Position numbers and translations under genes: made by a program
Notes under the pieces: generated by a model
Seen by the model: only the letters and a program-made list of their open reading frames with translations
Database searches by the model: none
What the model was told of the DNA's origin: nothing
NCBI GenBank assembly: GCA_023953845.1
Contig: JAMLJC010000001.1
Location: forward strand, 2,294,001-2,358,000
Source: Rhizobiaceae bacterium
GTDB taxonomy: Bacteria > Pseudomonadota > Alphaproteobacteria > Rhizobiales > Rhizobiaceae
Length of the DNA stretch: 64,000 bases
Direction: 5' to 3'
In this document: positions 33,658-42,450 of the stretch, piece after piece
Position numbering within the stretch: the stretch's first letter is position 1
Layout of the letters: every line of letters starts with the position of its first letter

Positions 33658-35946
33658 ATGGCATCCCCTAGCAAGCCGACCCGCACGCGTCCGTCCGTCA
33701 GTCCCGACGAGGCGCTCGAATTTCATGCGATGGGCCGGCCCGGCAAGCTGGAGATCAGCCCGACCAAGCCGATGGCGACGCAGCGCGATCTGTCGCTCGC
33801 CTATTCTCCCGGCGTAGCGGTGCCGGTCAAGGCGATCGCGGAGGACCCGGCCAAGGCCTTCGACTACACCACGCGCGGCAATATGGTGGCCGTCATCTCC
33901 AACGGCACGGCGATCCTCGGTCTTGGCAATCTCGGCGCGCTGGCGTCGAAGCCCGTGATGGAGGGCAAGTCGGTGCTGTTCAAGCGCTTCGCCGATGTCG
34001 ATTCCATCGATCTCGAGGTGGATACCGAAGACGCCGACGCCTTCATCAACTCGGTGCGCTATCTCGGGCCTTCCTTCGGCGGCATCAATCTGGAAGACAT
34101 CAAGGCGCCCGAATGCTTCATCATCGAGCAGCGCCTGCGCGAGCTGATGGACATCCCCGTCTTCCATGACGACCAGCACGGGACGGCGATCATCGCCGCC
34201 GCCGGCCTGATCAACGCGCTGGAGATCACCGGCCGCGACATGTCCACCACGAAGCTGGTCTGCAACGGCGCCGGCGCCGCCGGCATCGCCTGCATCGAAC
34301 TGGTGAAGTCGATGGGCTTCGCGCCCGAAAACGTCATCCTGTGCGACACCAAGGGCGTCGTCTACCAGGGGCGCACCGAGGGCATGAACCAGTGGAAGTC
34401 GGGCCATGCCGTGAAAACCGACAAGCGCAGCCTCGCCGATGCGATGGAGGGCGCCGACGTCGTCTTCGGCCTGTCGGCGCGTGGCGCTTTCACGACGGCC
34501 ATGATCCAGTCCATGGCGAAGAACCCGATCATCTTCGCCATGGCCAATCCCGATCCGGAAATCACGCCGGAAGAAGTGGCCGAGATCCGCACCGACGCCA
34601 TCATGGCGACCGGCCGCTCCGACTACCCGAACCAGGTCAACAACGTTCTGGGTTTTCCCTACATATTCCGGGGCGCGCTCGACGTGCGGGCCACCACCAT
34701 CAATGACGAGATGAAGATCGCCGCCGCCCGCGCGCTGGCCGACCTTGCCCGCATGGACGTGCCGGACGATGTCGCCGCCGCCTATCAGGGCAACCGCCCG
34801 AAATTCGGCCCGAACTACATCATCCCCGTGCCCTTCGACCCGCGTCTCATCTCGGCCGTGCCGGTCGCCGTCGCGAAGGCCGCGATGGATACCGGTGTCG
34901 CCCGCCGCACGATCCCGGATCTCGGCAAATACGCCCAGCAGCTTTCCGCCCGGCGCGACCCGATCGCCTCGACGCTGGCGCGCATCTACGACCGCGTCCG
35001 CCGCCAGCCCAAGCGCACCGTCTTCGCCGAGGGCGAGGAGGAGCAGGTGATGCGCGCCGCGGTTTCCTATGTGAACCAGAACCTCGGCACCGCGATTCTC
35101 GTCGGCCGAGAGGATATCATCCGCGAGAACGCGCAGGCCGTCGGCGTGGACCTCAACCGCCCCGGCATCGAGATCATCAACGCCCGCCTTTCGCGCCGCA
35201 ACGCCGTTTACGCGGACCATCTCTACGAGCGCATGCAGCGCAAGGGTTTTCTGTTCCGCGACTGCCAGCGCCTCATCAACAATGACCGCAACCACTTCGC
35301 GGCGACCATGCTCGCGTTGGGCGACGCCGACGCCATGGTGACGGGGGTCACGCGCAACTATTCGACCGTGCTGGAGGATGTCCGCCGCGTCATCGACGCA
35401 AGGCCGGGCCACCGCGTCATCGGCGTGTCGATGGTGCTGTCGCGCGGCCGCACGGTGATCGTCGCCGACACGGCCGTGCATGACATGCCGAACGCCGAGC
35501 AGATCGCCGACATCGCCGAGGAAGTGGCCGGCTTTGCGCGCCGCATGGGCTACGAGCCGCGTGTCGCCATGCTGGCCTATTCCACCTTCGGCCACCCGCA
35601 GGGCGAGCGTTCCGAGCGCGTGCAGGAGGCGGTGAAGATCCTCGACAAGCGCCGGGTGGATTTCGAGTACGATGGCGAGATGGCGGCCGACGTGGCGCTG
35701 AATCATAAGCTGATGCAGCAGCAATACCCTTTCTGCCGCCTGTCCGGCTCGGCCAATGTGCTGGTCATGCCTGCCTTCCACTCGGCGTCGATCTCCACCA
35801 AGATGCTGCAGGAACTCGGCGGCTCCACCGTCATCGGGCCATTGCTCGTCGGGCTCAACAAGCCCGTTCAGATCGTCGGGCTGAACGCCAAGGACAGCGA
35901 TATCGTCAACATGGCCGCGTTGGCGGCGTTCAGCGCGGGAAACTGA
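33658..35946 (+). CDS. maeB: NADP-dependent malic enzyme with phosphotransacetylase-like domain
   Basis: 762 residues from the ATG at 33658. The N-terminal malic-enzyme domain (about 1-430) has SLAYSPGVAVPVKAIAED, FHDDQHGTAIIAAAG and the nucleotide-binding CNGAGAAGIACIELV. The C-terminal half (about 440-762) resembles phosphate acetyltransferase, which in MaeB-type enzymes is regulatory (acetyl-CoA binding) and generally not catalytic. The enzyme converts malate to pyruvate with NADPH production. The next gene follows after 8 bases. Confidence 0.95.
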   Translation: MASPSKPTRTRPSVSPDEALEFHAMGRPGKLEISPTKPMATQRDLSLAYSPGVAVPVKAIAEDPAKAFDYTTRGNMVAVISNGTAILGLGNLGALASKPVMEGKSVLFKRFADVDSIDLEVDTEDADAFINSVRYLGPSFGGINLEDIKAPECFIIEQRLRELMDIPVFHDDQHGTAIIAAAGLINALEITGRDMSTTKLVCNGAGAAGIACIELVKSMGFAPENVILCDTKGVVYQGRTEGMNQWKSGHAVKTDKRSLADAMEGADVVFGLSARGAFTTAMIQSMAKNPIIFAMANPDPEITPEEVAEIRTDAIMATGRSDYPNQVNNVLGFPYIFRGALDVRATTINDEMKIAAARALADLARMDVPDDVAAAYQGNRPKFGPNYIIPVPFDPRLISAVPVAVAKAAMDTGVARRTIPDLGKYAQQLSARRDPIASTLARIYDRVRRQPKRTVFAEGEEEQVMRAAVSYVNQNLGTAILVGREDIIRENAQAVGVDLNRPGIEIINARLSRRNAVYADHLYERMQRKGFLFRDCQRLINNDRNHFAATMLALGDADAMVTGVTRNYSTVLEDVRRVIDARPGHRVIGVSMVLSRGRTVIVADTAVHDMPNAEQIADIAEEVAGFARRMGYEPRVAMLAYSTFGHPQGERSERVQEAVKILDKRRVDFEYDGEMAADVALNHKLMQQQYPFCRLSGSANVLVMPAFHSASISTKMLQELGGSTVIGPLLVGLNKPVQIVGLNAKDSDIVNMAALAAFSAGN

Positions 35947-35954
35947 GGCCGGAT

Positions 35955-36548
35955 ATGTCGGACAAAGGAAGCTTCGCGCTGCCGGTGGAGGAAGGCGGTC
36001 GCTTTCACTTCACCAAGGACTACATCACCCCTTACATTCCATTCTACAAAGCCCATCTCGCCGAATTCAAAGGCAAGCCAGACGTGCATTTCCTCGAAGT
36101 GGGTACTTATGAGGGCCGTACGGCGTTGTGGTTCCTCGACAATATTCTCACCCATCCGACATCGACGATGACGATCGTCGACTTCTTCGAGGATACCGGA
36201 TACGAGCCGCGCTTCGATCACAACCGCGCCGTTTCCGGCCATGCCGGTCGCTGGGAGAAGCTCAAGGGCCTTTCGCATGATGTCCTGCCGACGCTGGCCG
36301 GCAGGACGTTCGACGCGATCTATATCGATGGCGGCCACACGGCCGACGAGGTCTACAGCGACGCGGTGATGTGCTGGCCGCTGCTCAAGGTCGGCGGCGT
36401 GGTCTGTTTCGACGACTACGAATGGCGACTGCATCGGCCGGTCGAAAAGCGTCCGCAGCAGGGCATCGACAAGTTCCTCGACGAACATCGCGACGAATTC
36501 GAAATCCTGCACAAGGCCTATACGGTGATGGCGAGGCGCATCCGCTGA
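35955..36548 (+). CDS. class I SAM-dependent methyltransferase (Methyltransf_24-like)
   Basis: 197 residues. The SAM-binding motif I is HFLEVGTYEGRTALWFLDNIL, motif II MTIVDFFED and motif IV DAIYIDGGHTADEVYSDAVMCW, the layout of cephalosporin-hydroxylase/macrocin-methyltransferase-like proteins that act on small molecules or sugars. Substrate unknown. It follows maeB after 8 bases and probably shares its transcript. It converges with the metallo-hydrolase gene. Confidence 0.78.
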   Translation: MSDKGSFALPVEEGGRFHFTKDYITPYIPFYKAHLAEFKGKPDVHFLEVGTYEGRTALWFLDNILTHPTSTMTIVDFFEDTGYEPRFDHNRAVSGHAGRWEKLKGLSHDVLPTLAGRTFDAIYIDGGHTADEVYSDAVMCWPLLKVGGVVCFDDYEWRLHRPVEKRPQQGIDKFLDEHRDEFEILHKAYTVMARRIR

Positions 36549-36605
36549 GCCGCCGGAAGGTCGGGTCAGGCCGAGAGCCTTGTTTTCCCGAACCCGTGTA
36601 GCCGC

Positions 36606-37382
36606 TCAGCTCTTGTACCACTCGCCCATCACGACCTCCGTGTCCGGCGCGGCAGCCTTCACCTTGTCCGCGAAGGCCTGCGTGTCGCTGCCCTGGTAGT
36701 GATAGGGATAGACGAAGGCCGGCTTGAACTCCGCCACGGCCGAGCTCGCCTGCGTCTCGTCCATCGTGTAGGGCAGGTTGATCGGTACGAAGGCGATGTA
36801 GATGTCTTTCAACGCCCGCATTTCCGGAATGTCCTCGGTGTCGCCGGCAATGTAGACGCGGCGTCCGTCCACCGACAGCACATAGCCGTTGTCTCGTCCC
36901 TGCGGATGATACTTCTTGCGGTCCTCGGTGGTGTTGTAGGCCGGCACCGCCTCGATCTCCAGCGTGCCGACCGTCGTCTTCTCGCCGTTGGCGATTGCCG
37001 TGGCCTTCGCCTTCAGATCCTCCGGCAGCTTTTCGAACACGGACGGATTGGTCACCAGTCGCGTTTCCTCGCCGACAATGGCGGCGAGCGTCTCGGGATC
37101 GAAATGGTCCTGATGCTCGTGTGTGACGAGGATGAGGCCGGGCGCGGGATGCCCGTCATAGAGTGCCTTGCCTCCGACCGGGTCGTTGTAGACGACGAGG
37201 CCGGGAACCCGCATCACGAAGCTCGCATGCGAGATCGGGCTGATGAGGATCTGTCCACTATCGGTCGCGTAGCTGTCGCCCATGTCCTGGCTCCGCGCAG
37301 CAAAAGGCATGATCGTCGTCACACCCAGGCTGGCGGTGCCTGCGAGGCCCAGTTGCAAGGCTCCCCGTCGCGTCAAGTGCAT
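36606..37382 (-). CDS. Tat-exported MBL-fold metallo-hydrolase (UlaG/ComEC-like)
   Basis: 258 residues from the ATG at 37382 with GGAGG upstream. A Tat signal (LTRRGALQLGLAG, cleavage near ARS-Q) exports it to the periplasm. The metal site HEHQDH (88-93) is the HxHxDH signature, with further ligands in YIAGDTED and YPYHYQG. The spacing resembles the UlaG-like lactonase/phosphodiesterase group rather than beta-lactamases. Substrate unknown. A strong 39-base hairpin or operator lies 27 bases upstream. Confidence 0.82.
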   Translation of the reverse strand: MHLTRRGALQLGLAGTASLGVTTIMPFAARSQDMGDSYATDSGQILISPISHASFVMRVPGLVVYNDPVGGKALYDGHPAPGLILVTHEHQDHFDPETLAAIVGEETRLVTNPSVFEKLPEDLKAKATAIANGEKTTVGTLEIEAVPAYNTTEDRKKYHPQGRDNGYVLSVDGRRVYIAGDTEDIPEMRALKDIYIAFVPINLPYTMDETQASSAVAEFKPAFVYPYHYQGSDTQAFADKVKAAAPDTEVVMGEWYKS

Positions 37383-37408
37383 GTCGTTTCCTCCGCTCGC
37401 TGTTTGTT

Positions 37409-37447
37409 TGCCGGCATCTCTTGCTGCCGAAGGCAAGTATGCCGGCA
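37409..37447. repeat. nested perfect dyad upstream of the metallo-hydrolase gene
   Basis: Outer arms TGCCGGCAT (37409-37417) and ATGCCGGCA (37439-37447) are perfectly complementary over 9 bp. Inner arms CTTGC (37420-37424) and GCAAG (37433-37437) extend the stem around an eight-base loop. Each outer arm also contains the palindrome TGCCGGCA. It overlaps the region where a GTTGAC hexamer suggests the promoter, so it may be an operator or a structured 5' leader. Confidence 0.55.
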
Positions 37448-37527
37448 GGCTCCGGCGTCAACTCGACTCGCGAATTCGTGTTTGCAGGCACCGGTGGAGG
37501 ACGTATCGCGCCCCTCCCGTATCGCCG

Positions 37528-38403
37528 CTAGGCGGCGAAGCGCGTCGCGTCCGGCGAATAGTGGCTCACATAGCGCGCATCGAGGCTTTTCACCGGCAGT
37601 ACGATGCAGACGTCGACCGTGCCGAATTCATGGTCGATCACGCAGCCTTCGCCGATCCTGGCGCCAAGTCGCAGATAACCCTTGATCAGAGGCGGCATGG
37701 CGTTCATCGCAGAACGCAGGCCCACCGCCTCGACCGGCATCAGATCCATCGGCTGATAGCGGCCGGGAACCGCGCGGATCGCCCAGTCTTCCTCCGCGCG
37801 GCAGTGATGCGCCAGGAAGGAAAGCGCCTCGGCATGCGCGGCCGGCACCGTGCCCTGAAACGACGCGCAGCCGGTCATCACGTCGATGCCGTAGTGGTTC
37901 ACGTAAGCCCAGCAGCCCTGCCACAGCACCTCGATGGTGCGCTTGCCGCGATAGGCGAGCAGCACGCAGGACCTCCCCAGTTCGAGAAAATGCGTGCCGG
38001 GATGCCGGGCGACGAGCCCGCGCAACTCGAACTCGTCCTCGGAATAGAAGCCGCCTGCGGCCAAGGCCACGTCCTGCCGGAGCAGCCGGTAGGTGCCGAC
38101 GATCTGATCCTTCTCCGGTCCCGGCAGGGCGGTATCCAGGACCAGAAGGTGGTCGCAGATCGCGTCGAAACGGTCGACGTCGCGGTTCTCGGCATGACGG
38201 TCGTCGAGGCGTCTCGCGCCAAGCTCCTCATAGAACACGCGATAGCGGATTTCCTGCGCGGCGCGGATTTCGTCCTCGTCGCGCGCCAGCCGCACTTCGA
38301 GCGAGCCTATCCGTCCGAGCACCGCGCCGGGCGCGAGCGGTTCGCGTTCCAGCCGCACGAGTGCGCCGGCTTCACGAATGACGGATGCGGGCGGGGCGTT
38401 CAC
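37528..38403 (-). CDS. olsB: L-ornithine N(alpha)-acyltransferase (OlsB-like GNAT)
   Basis: 291 residues from a GTG at 38403 with AGGAG nine bases upstream. The OlsB/putative hemolysin family is recognisable by LEVRLARDEDEIRAAQEIRYRVFYEELGA, the CDHLLVLD strand, FLELGRSCVLLAYRGKRTIEVLW (acyl-ACP/CoA site) and LMPVEAVGLRSAMNAMPPLIKGYLRLGA. OlsB makes lyso-ornithine lipid from ornithine and 3-hydroxyacyl-ACP; an OlsA-type enzyme, not in this window, completes ornithine lipid. The upstream PhoB-like box fits the known use of these phosphorus-free lipids under phosphate limitation. Confidence 0.85.
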   Translation of the reverse strand: MNAPPASVIREAGALVRLEREPLAPGAVLGRIGSLEVRLARDEDEIRAAQEIRYRVFYEELGARRLDDRHAENRDVDRFDAICDHLLVLDTALPGPEKDQIVGTYRLLRQDVALAAGGFYSEDEFELRGLVARHPGTHFLELGRSCVLLAYRGKRTIEVLWQGCWAYVNHYGIDVMTGCASFQGTVPAAHAEALSFLAHHCRAEEDWAIRAVPGRYQPMDLMPVEAVGLRSAMNAMPPLIKGYLRLGARIGEGCVIDHEFGTVDVCIVLPVKSLDARYVSHYSPDATRFAA

Positions 38404-38434
38404 GTTATGATTCTCCTTGCCCTCTCATCGAAGC

Positions 38435-38467
38435 ACATAGGCGGAATCTGCTACACTAATATGACAC
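38435..38467 (-). promoter_or_regulatory. candidate PhoB box plus -10 element for olsB
   Basis: On the minus strand GTGTCATATTAGTGTAGC (38467-38450) matches the Pho box CTGTCAT-N4-CTGTCAT at about 12 of 18 positions (first half 6/7, second half 3/7). Nine bases further on is CTATGT (38440-38435), a 5/6 rhizobial -10. The Pho box therefore occupies the -35 region, as in PhoB-activated promoters. The start would be about 25 bases before the olsB GTG. Confidence 0.4.
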
Positions 38468-38518
38468 ACTCCCGCGGGTTTGTCTGCAAAGCGCATTCGG
38501 GCGGGAATGTGAGCCGGC

Positions 38519-40822
38519 TCAGGGCAACGCCATGTCGTACCGGATGGTGATCTGGTCCTCGACCGCCCGCACGAGCTGTTCCGGATCGAGCGGCTTCGTC
38601 AGGAAGCCGGAGGCGCCGTGCGCCAGCGTCGAGTGCCGCGTCTGCTCCTGACTGTCGGCCGACAGCACCATGATCGGCACGGGTGCGATGCCCGTCTCTT
38701 CCTCATGCCTGCGGATCAGCGAGATCGCATCCAGCCCGTCCATCACCGGCATGTGAAGGTCCATCAGCACCACGTCGTAGCGGCGGCGGTGGATGGACGC
38801 CTCGAGCGCCTCGACGGCCGCCTTGCCGTTGTTGACCACGTCGACCCTGTAGCCGGCCTTTTGCAACGCGCTGCGCGCCAGGATCGCATTGATCTCGTTG
38901 TCCTCCGCCACCAGCACGCTGTGATCGATCCGCGACGGCTGCGATTTCTGCTCCGCCTCGGACGCCGGAGCGCCGATGCTCCTTTTCGACGGCTCGCTGA
39001 GCATCACCCTGAGCAGCGTCTCGCCGCGTATGGGACGCGCGAGGAACGTCGCATAGCCGTTGGCGCGGTACTCCGCCAGCAGGCTGCGCTCGCTCGGTGC
39101 GATGAGCGTGATCGCCTCGGCCGTCGCCAGGCCGCTGTTGCGCAGCCTGTTGATGAGCCGGCCGTCCGGCGTTTCCAGCGACGCGGAAATCAACACCGTG
39201 TTGACGCCGTCCGCGCTGGCGATCGCCTGCTCGGCCGTGGTGACCGTACCGGCGGTTCCGCCGTGGGCGCGGATAGCCTCGGCGAGCGCTTCCGCCTCCA
39301 CCGCGTTTCTGGAGAGGATCAGGACCTTGCGGTGGCCGAGCACGTTTTCGCGCGATGCTGAAAGGGGCTGGACATCGCGCACGGGCACCTCGAAGCTGAA
39401 CTCCGAACCCACCCCCGGCGTGCTCTGCACCCAGATCTTGCCTCCCATGGACTGCATGATGCGTCTGGAGATGGCGAGGCCGAGGCCAGCGCCGCCATGC
39501 CGGCGCGTTGACGTGCCGTCCGCCTGTTCGAATTCCTCGAAGATGCGCTCGCGATCCTTCTCCAGAAGTCCGGGGCCTGTATCCCTCACAGAAAAGGACA
39601 GCACCATCCCGGTCTCCCTGTTGCTTGCCGCCATGCGCACGGTAATGCCGCCGACATCGGTGAACTTGATGGCGTTGCCGATGAGGTTCAGCAGCACCTG
39701 CCGGATGCGGCCGGGATCGGTCTTCACCATCTGCGGCACGTCGGGAGCCACGACGCAGGCGAGGTCGATGTCCTTGGCGAAGGCCCGCGCGGCCAGAAGT
39801 TCCACGACATTGTCAACGAGCTCGCGCGGCGACACGTCCTGAAACTCGGGTTCGAAACGCCCGGCCTCGATCTTGGAATAGTCGAGCAGGTCGTCGATCA
39901 GGGCGAGAAGCGCGCTTGCCGAGGTGGAGACGGCACCGACATAGGTGCGTTGCTCGGGCGTCAGCCTGGTGTCGGCGAGCAGCTTCGCCATGCCCATGAT
40001 GCCGTTCATGGGCGTGCGGATCTCGTGGCTGACGGTAGCAAGGAACTGCGACTTGGCGCGGCTGGCGAACTCGGCGCGCTCCCGCGATGCGATCAGCGCC
40101 GTCTCGGCGCGTTTCCTGCTGGTGATGTCGCGCGCGATGGCCCGGTGCGAGACGTCGGCGCTGAGCTTGTCGCGTACCGACAGCTCGATCCAGGAGAACC
40201 AGCGTATGCCGGAGGCCGAGCGGATGGCGACGTCGGTCGAGCTCAGGCACTCGCCGTCGGAGAACGCGGCGTCCGGCACGAGGCCGATCTCGATGCCGAG
40301 TTCGCCCAGCGTCTTGCCACGCAACTGGTGCGGCTCCAGCGACATCAGGTTGGCGAAAACCTTGTTCGCATAGACGATGCGGCCTTCGCGGTCGCGATGA
40401 ATGACGAGGTCGCCCAGCGCGTCGATCAGGCCACGGAACCGTTCCTCGCTTTCCTGCAGCTCCCACAGGCGGTCGGCCAGCGTCTCGATCTTCGCGCGGC
40501 TGTCGGCGTCGGTCTCGCTGAACATGGAGACCATGCGTTCTTCGCTGTCGACGGTCCGGTGGAGCATGTAGAGCGCCATCAGCGCACAGCCGAAAAGGCC
40601 GGCGGAGATATAGTTCGGCGCGCCCATCATGTGCGCGAGGCCGGTCAGGATGAAGACGGCGAGAATGAGCGGCAGGCCCCAGACGCGCAGGTTGCGGGGG
40701 TTGAGACGTTCCCGGCGCGGCGGCGCGTTGAGCGGCATGAAGACGCGCCGCTCGGTCGCAGGATCGATCGTCTGGAACGACGCTGCGTCGACGGCTTGGT
40801 TTCGCACAGGCTCCCCGACCAT
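38519..40822 (-). CDS. hybrid sensor histidine kinase/response regulator
   Basis: 767 residues. Two transmembrane helices (about 47-66 and 71-88) leave no large periplasmic domain. A PAS domain follows (about 126-240), then HisKA with H266 in TVSHEIRTPMNG, HATPase_c (NLIGNAIKFTD, DTGPGLLEKDRERIFEEFEQ, GGAGLGLAISRRI), a degenerate receiver (about 515-625, no clear phospho-Asp) and a true C-terminal receiver with D688 in LMDLHMP. No partner regulator gene is adjacent. Such orphan hybrid kinases commonly pass phosphate to an Hpt protein. Signal and output are unknown. Confidence 0.9.
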   Translation of the reverse strand: MVGEPVRNQAVDAASFQTIDPATERRVFMPLNAPPRRERLNPRNLRVWGLPLILAVFILTGLAHMMGAPNYISAGLFGCALMALYMLHRTVDSEERMVSMFSETDADSRAKIETLADRLWELQESEERFRGLIDALGDLVIHRDREGRIVYANKVFANLMSLEPHQLRGKTLGELGIEIGLVPDAAFSDGECLSSTDVAIRSASGIRWFSWIELSVRDKLSADVSHRAIARDITSRKRAETALIASRERAEFASRAKSQFLATVSHEIRTPMNGIMGMAKLLADTRLTPEQRTYVGAVSTSASALLALIDDLLDYSKIEAGRFEPEFQDVSPRELVDNVVELLAARAFAKDIDLACVVAPDVPQMVKTDPGRIRQVLLNLIGNAIKFTDVGGITVRMAASNRETGMVLSFSVRDTGPGLLEKDRERIFEEFEQADGTSTRRHGGAGLGLAISRRIMQSMGGKIWVQSTPGVGSEFSFEVPVRDVQPLSASRENVLGHRKVLILSRNAVEAEALAEAIRAHGGTAGTVTTAEQAIASADGVNTVLISASLETPDGRLINRLRNSGLATAEAITLIAPSERSLLAEYRANGYATFLARPIRGETLLRVMLSEPSKRSIGAPASEAEQKSQPSRIDHSVLVAEDNEINAILARSALQKAGYRVDVVNNGKAAVEALEASIHRRRYDVVLMDLHMPVMDGLDAISLIRRHEEETGIAPVPIMVLSADSQEQTRHSTLAHGASGFLTKPLDPEQLVRAVEDQITIRYDMALP

Positions 40823-40912
40823 GCCGTTCCATAGCGCAGGAACGCTTAGGGAAGCTTTTGGCCGGTTAGAGCAATTTTAATGAACAGCCGACTTTAGGAT
40901 CAGGCTCCGACC

Positions 40913-41902
40913 TTACAGCGTCACGACCACGCGGCCGCGTATCTTGCCGTCGAGAATGTCCTGCCCTGCCTGGATGATGTCGTCGAAACCGATCCTCGTG
41001 GAAAGCGCTGCGAGCTTCGAACGGTCGAGTTCCGTTGCGAGACGCCGCCACGCTTCCAGACGCAGCGTTCTCGGCGCCATCACGGAATCGATGCCGAGCA
41101 GCGAAACGCCGCGCAGGATGAAGGGGGCGACGCTGGCCGGCAGGTCCATGCCCTGCGCGAGGCCGCAGGCTGCGACGGCGCCGCCATAGGATGTCATCGA
41201 CAGGACGTTCGCGAGAGTGGTGCTGCCGACGGCGTCGATTCCGCCGGCCCATCTTTCCCTGGCAAGCGGCTTTGCCGGTCCCGACAACTCGCTGCGGTCG
41301 ATGATTTCGGCTGCACCCAGATCCTTGAGAAATGCGGTTTCGGACACGCGGCCGGTGGAGGCTACGACGTGGTAGCCGAGCCTGGAGAGGAGGGCGATCG
41401 CGACGGTGCCGACGCCGCCCGACGCGCCGGTCACGACCACCGGGCCGCGATCCGGCGTGATCTCGTGCCGTTCGAGCGCCATCACGGCGAGCATAGCGGT
41501 ATAGCCGGCCGTGCCGATCGCCATGGCTTCCCCGGCGCTCATGCCCTCGGGCAGAGGCACCAGCCAGTCGCCCTTGACGCGCGATTTCTCCGCATGGGCG
41601 CCGAGATGCGTTTCCCCCGTGCCCCAGCCGTTGAGGATGACCTTGTCGCCCGGTTTCCAGTCGGGATTGTCGGAAGTCAGCACCGTGCCGGCGAAATCGA
41701 TGCCCGGCACCATGGGAAACCGCCTGACGACGGGCGCCTTGCCGGTGATGGCAAGACCGTCCTTGTAGTTGACGGTCGTGGCCTCCACCTGCACCGTGAC
41801 GTCCCCGTCCATCAGGTCAGCGTCACTCAGTTCGCCGAAAGCCACGGACTGCACCTTGTCCTCGCCGCGCGTGATGACGATGGCTTTGAACGTGTCGGGC
41901 AT
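40913..41902 (-). CDS. acrylyl-CoA reductase-like MDR oxidoreductase (AcuI/YhdH family)
   Basis: 329 residues from the ATG at 41902 with AGAGG upstream; the longer open frame to 42457 overlaps lspA in another frame and is rejected. MDR-family segments are VEATTVNYKDGLAITGK, FPMVPGIDFAGTV, the NADPH loop VVVTGASGGVGTVAIALLSRLGYHV and terminal GRVVVTL. The absence of zinc-ligand cysteines and the YKDGL spelling match YhdH/AcuI, which reduces acryloyl-CoA to propionyl-CoA with NADPH. It lies downstream of lspA after 59 bases. Confidence 0.85.
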   Translation of the reverse strand: MPDTFKAIVITRGEDKVQSVAFGELSDADLMDGDVTVQVEATTVNYKDGLAITGKAPVVRRFPMVPGIDFAGTVLTSDNPDWKPGDKVILNGWGTGETHLGAHAEKSRVKGDWLVPLPEGMSAGEAMAIGTAGYTAMLAVMALERHEITPDRGPVVVTGASGGVGTVAIALLSRLGYHVVASTGRVSETAFLKDLGAAEIIDRSELSGPAKPLARERWAGGIDAVGSTTLANVLSMTSYGGAVAACGLAQGMDLPASVAPFILRGVSLLGIDSVMAPRTLRLEAWRRLATELDRSKLAALSTRIGFDDIIQAGQDILDGKIRGRVVVTL

Positions 41903-41961
41903 CGAGGACCTCTGGAGCTTGCGGTACGGGTGCGGGAATGTGTTGCGGCGTGTCCTGCCGG

Positions 41962-42450
41962 TCAACTGCCTATGGCGCGTTCGTTGCGGTCGCGTCGCCA
42001 TTGCAGGAATTCTTCGAGGATGACGAGCGCCGCGCCGACCGAGATGAAGACATCGGCCAGATTGAACACGGCGAACGACCAGACCGGCGTGTGGAACAGG
42101 AAATAGTCGATCACATAGCCCAGCATCGAGCGATCGATCAGATTGCCGATCGCCCCGCCGACGATCAGCGCGAAGCCGAGGCGTGCGACGATCTGGCCGG
42201 GCCGTGAGCGGGACGCGAGAAACAGCACGAAGGCGACGACCGCGATGGAAAGGATGATGAGCGGCAGGTCGCCGGCTTCCGAGAACATCGAGAAGGCGAC
42301 GCCCGTATTGTAGGTGCGGTAGAGCGCGAAGAAGGGGAGGATATCGATCTGCTCGTGCATGACGAGATTGGCCTCGACCCATATCTTGGCCCACTGGTCG
42401 AGCGCCACTGCGGCCGCCGCGATTGCCGAATAGCCGAGCAGCGCCTTCAT
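41962..42450 (-). CDS. lspA: lipoprotein signal peptidase (signal peptidase II)
   Basis: 162 residues, four transmembrane helices. The catalytic aspartates are D115 in GYVIDYFLFH and D133 in FNLADVFISVG, and GNLIDRS precedes them. It cleaves diacylglyceryl-prolipoproteins ahead of the lipidated cysteine; the LpoA-like protein of this window is a plausible client. The ATG overlaps the stop of the upstream RNA methyltransferase (ATGA), giving a coupled three-gene unit. Confidence 0.96.
   Translation of the reverse strand: MKALLGYSAIAAAAVALDQWAKIWVEANLVMHEQIDILPFFALYRTYNTGVAFSMFSEAGDLPLIILSIAVVAFVLFLASRSRPGQIVARLGFALIVGGAIGNLIDRSMLGYVIDYFLFHTPVWSFAVFNLADVFISVGAALVILEEFLQWRRDRNERAIGS

Noticed and set aside
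33535..35781. 748-codon minus-strand ORF antisense to maeB
   Set aside because: His/Asp/Gly-rich mirror of maeB without domains.
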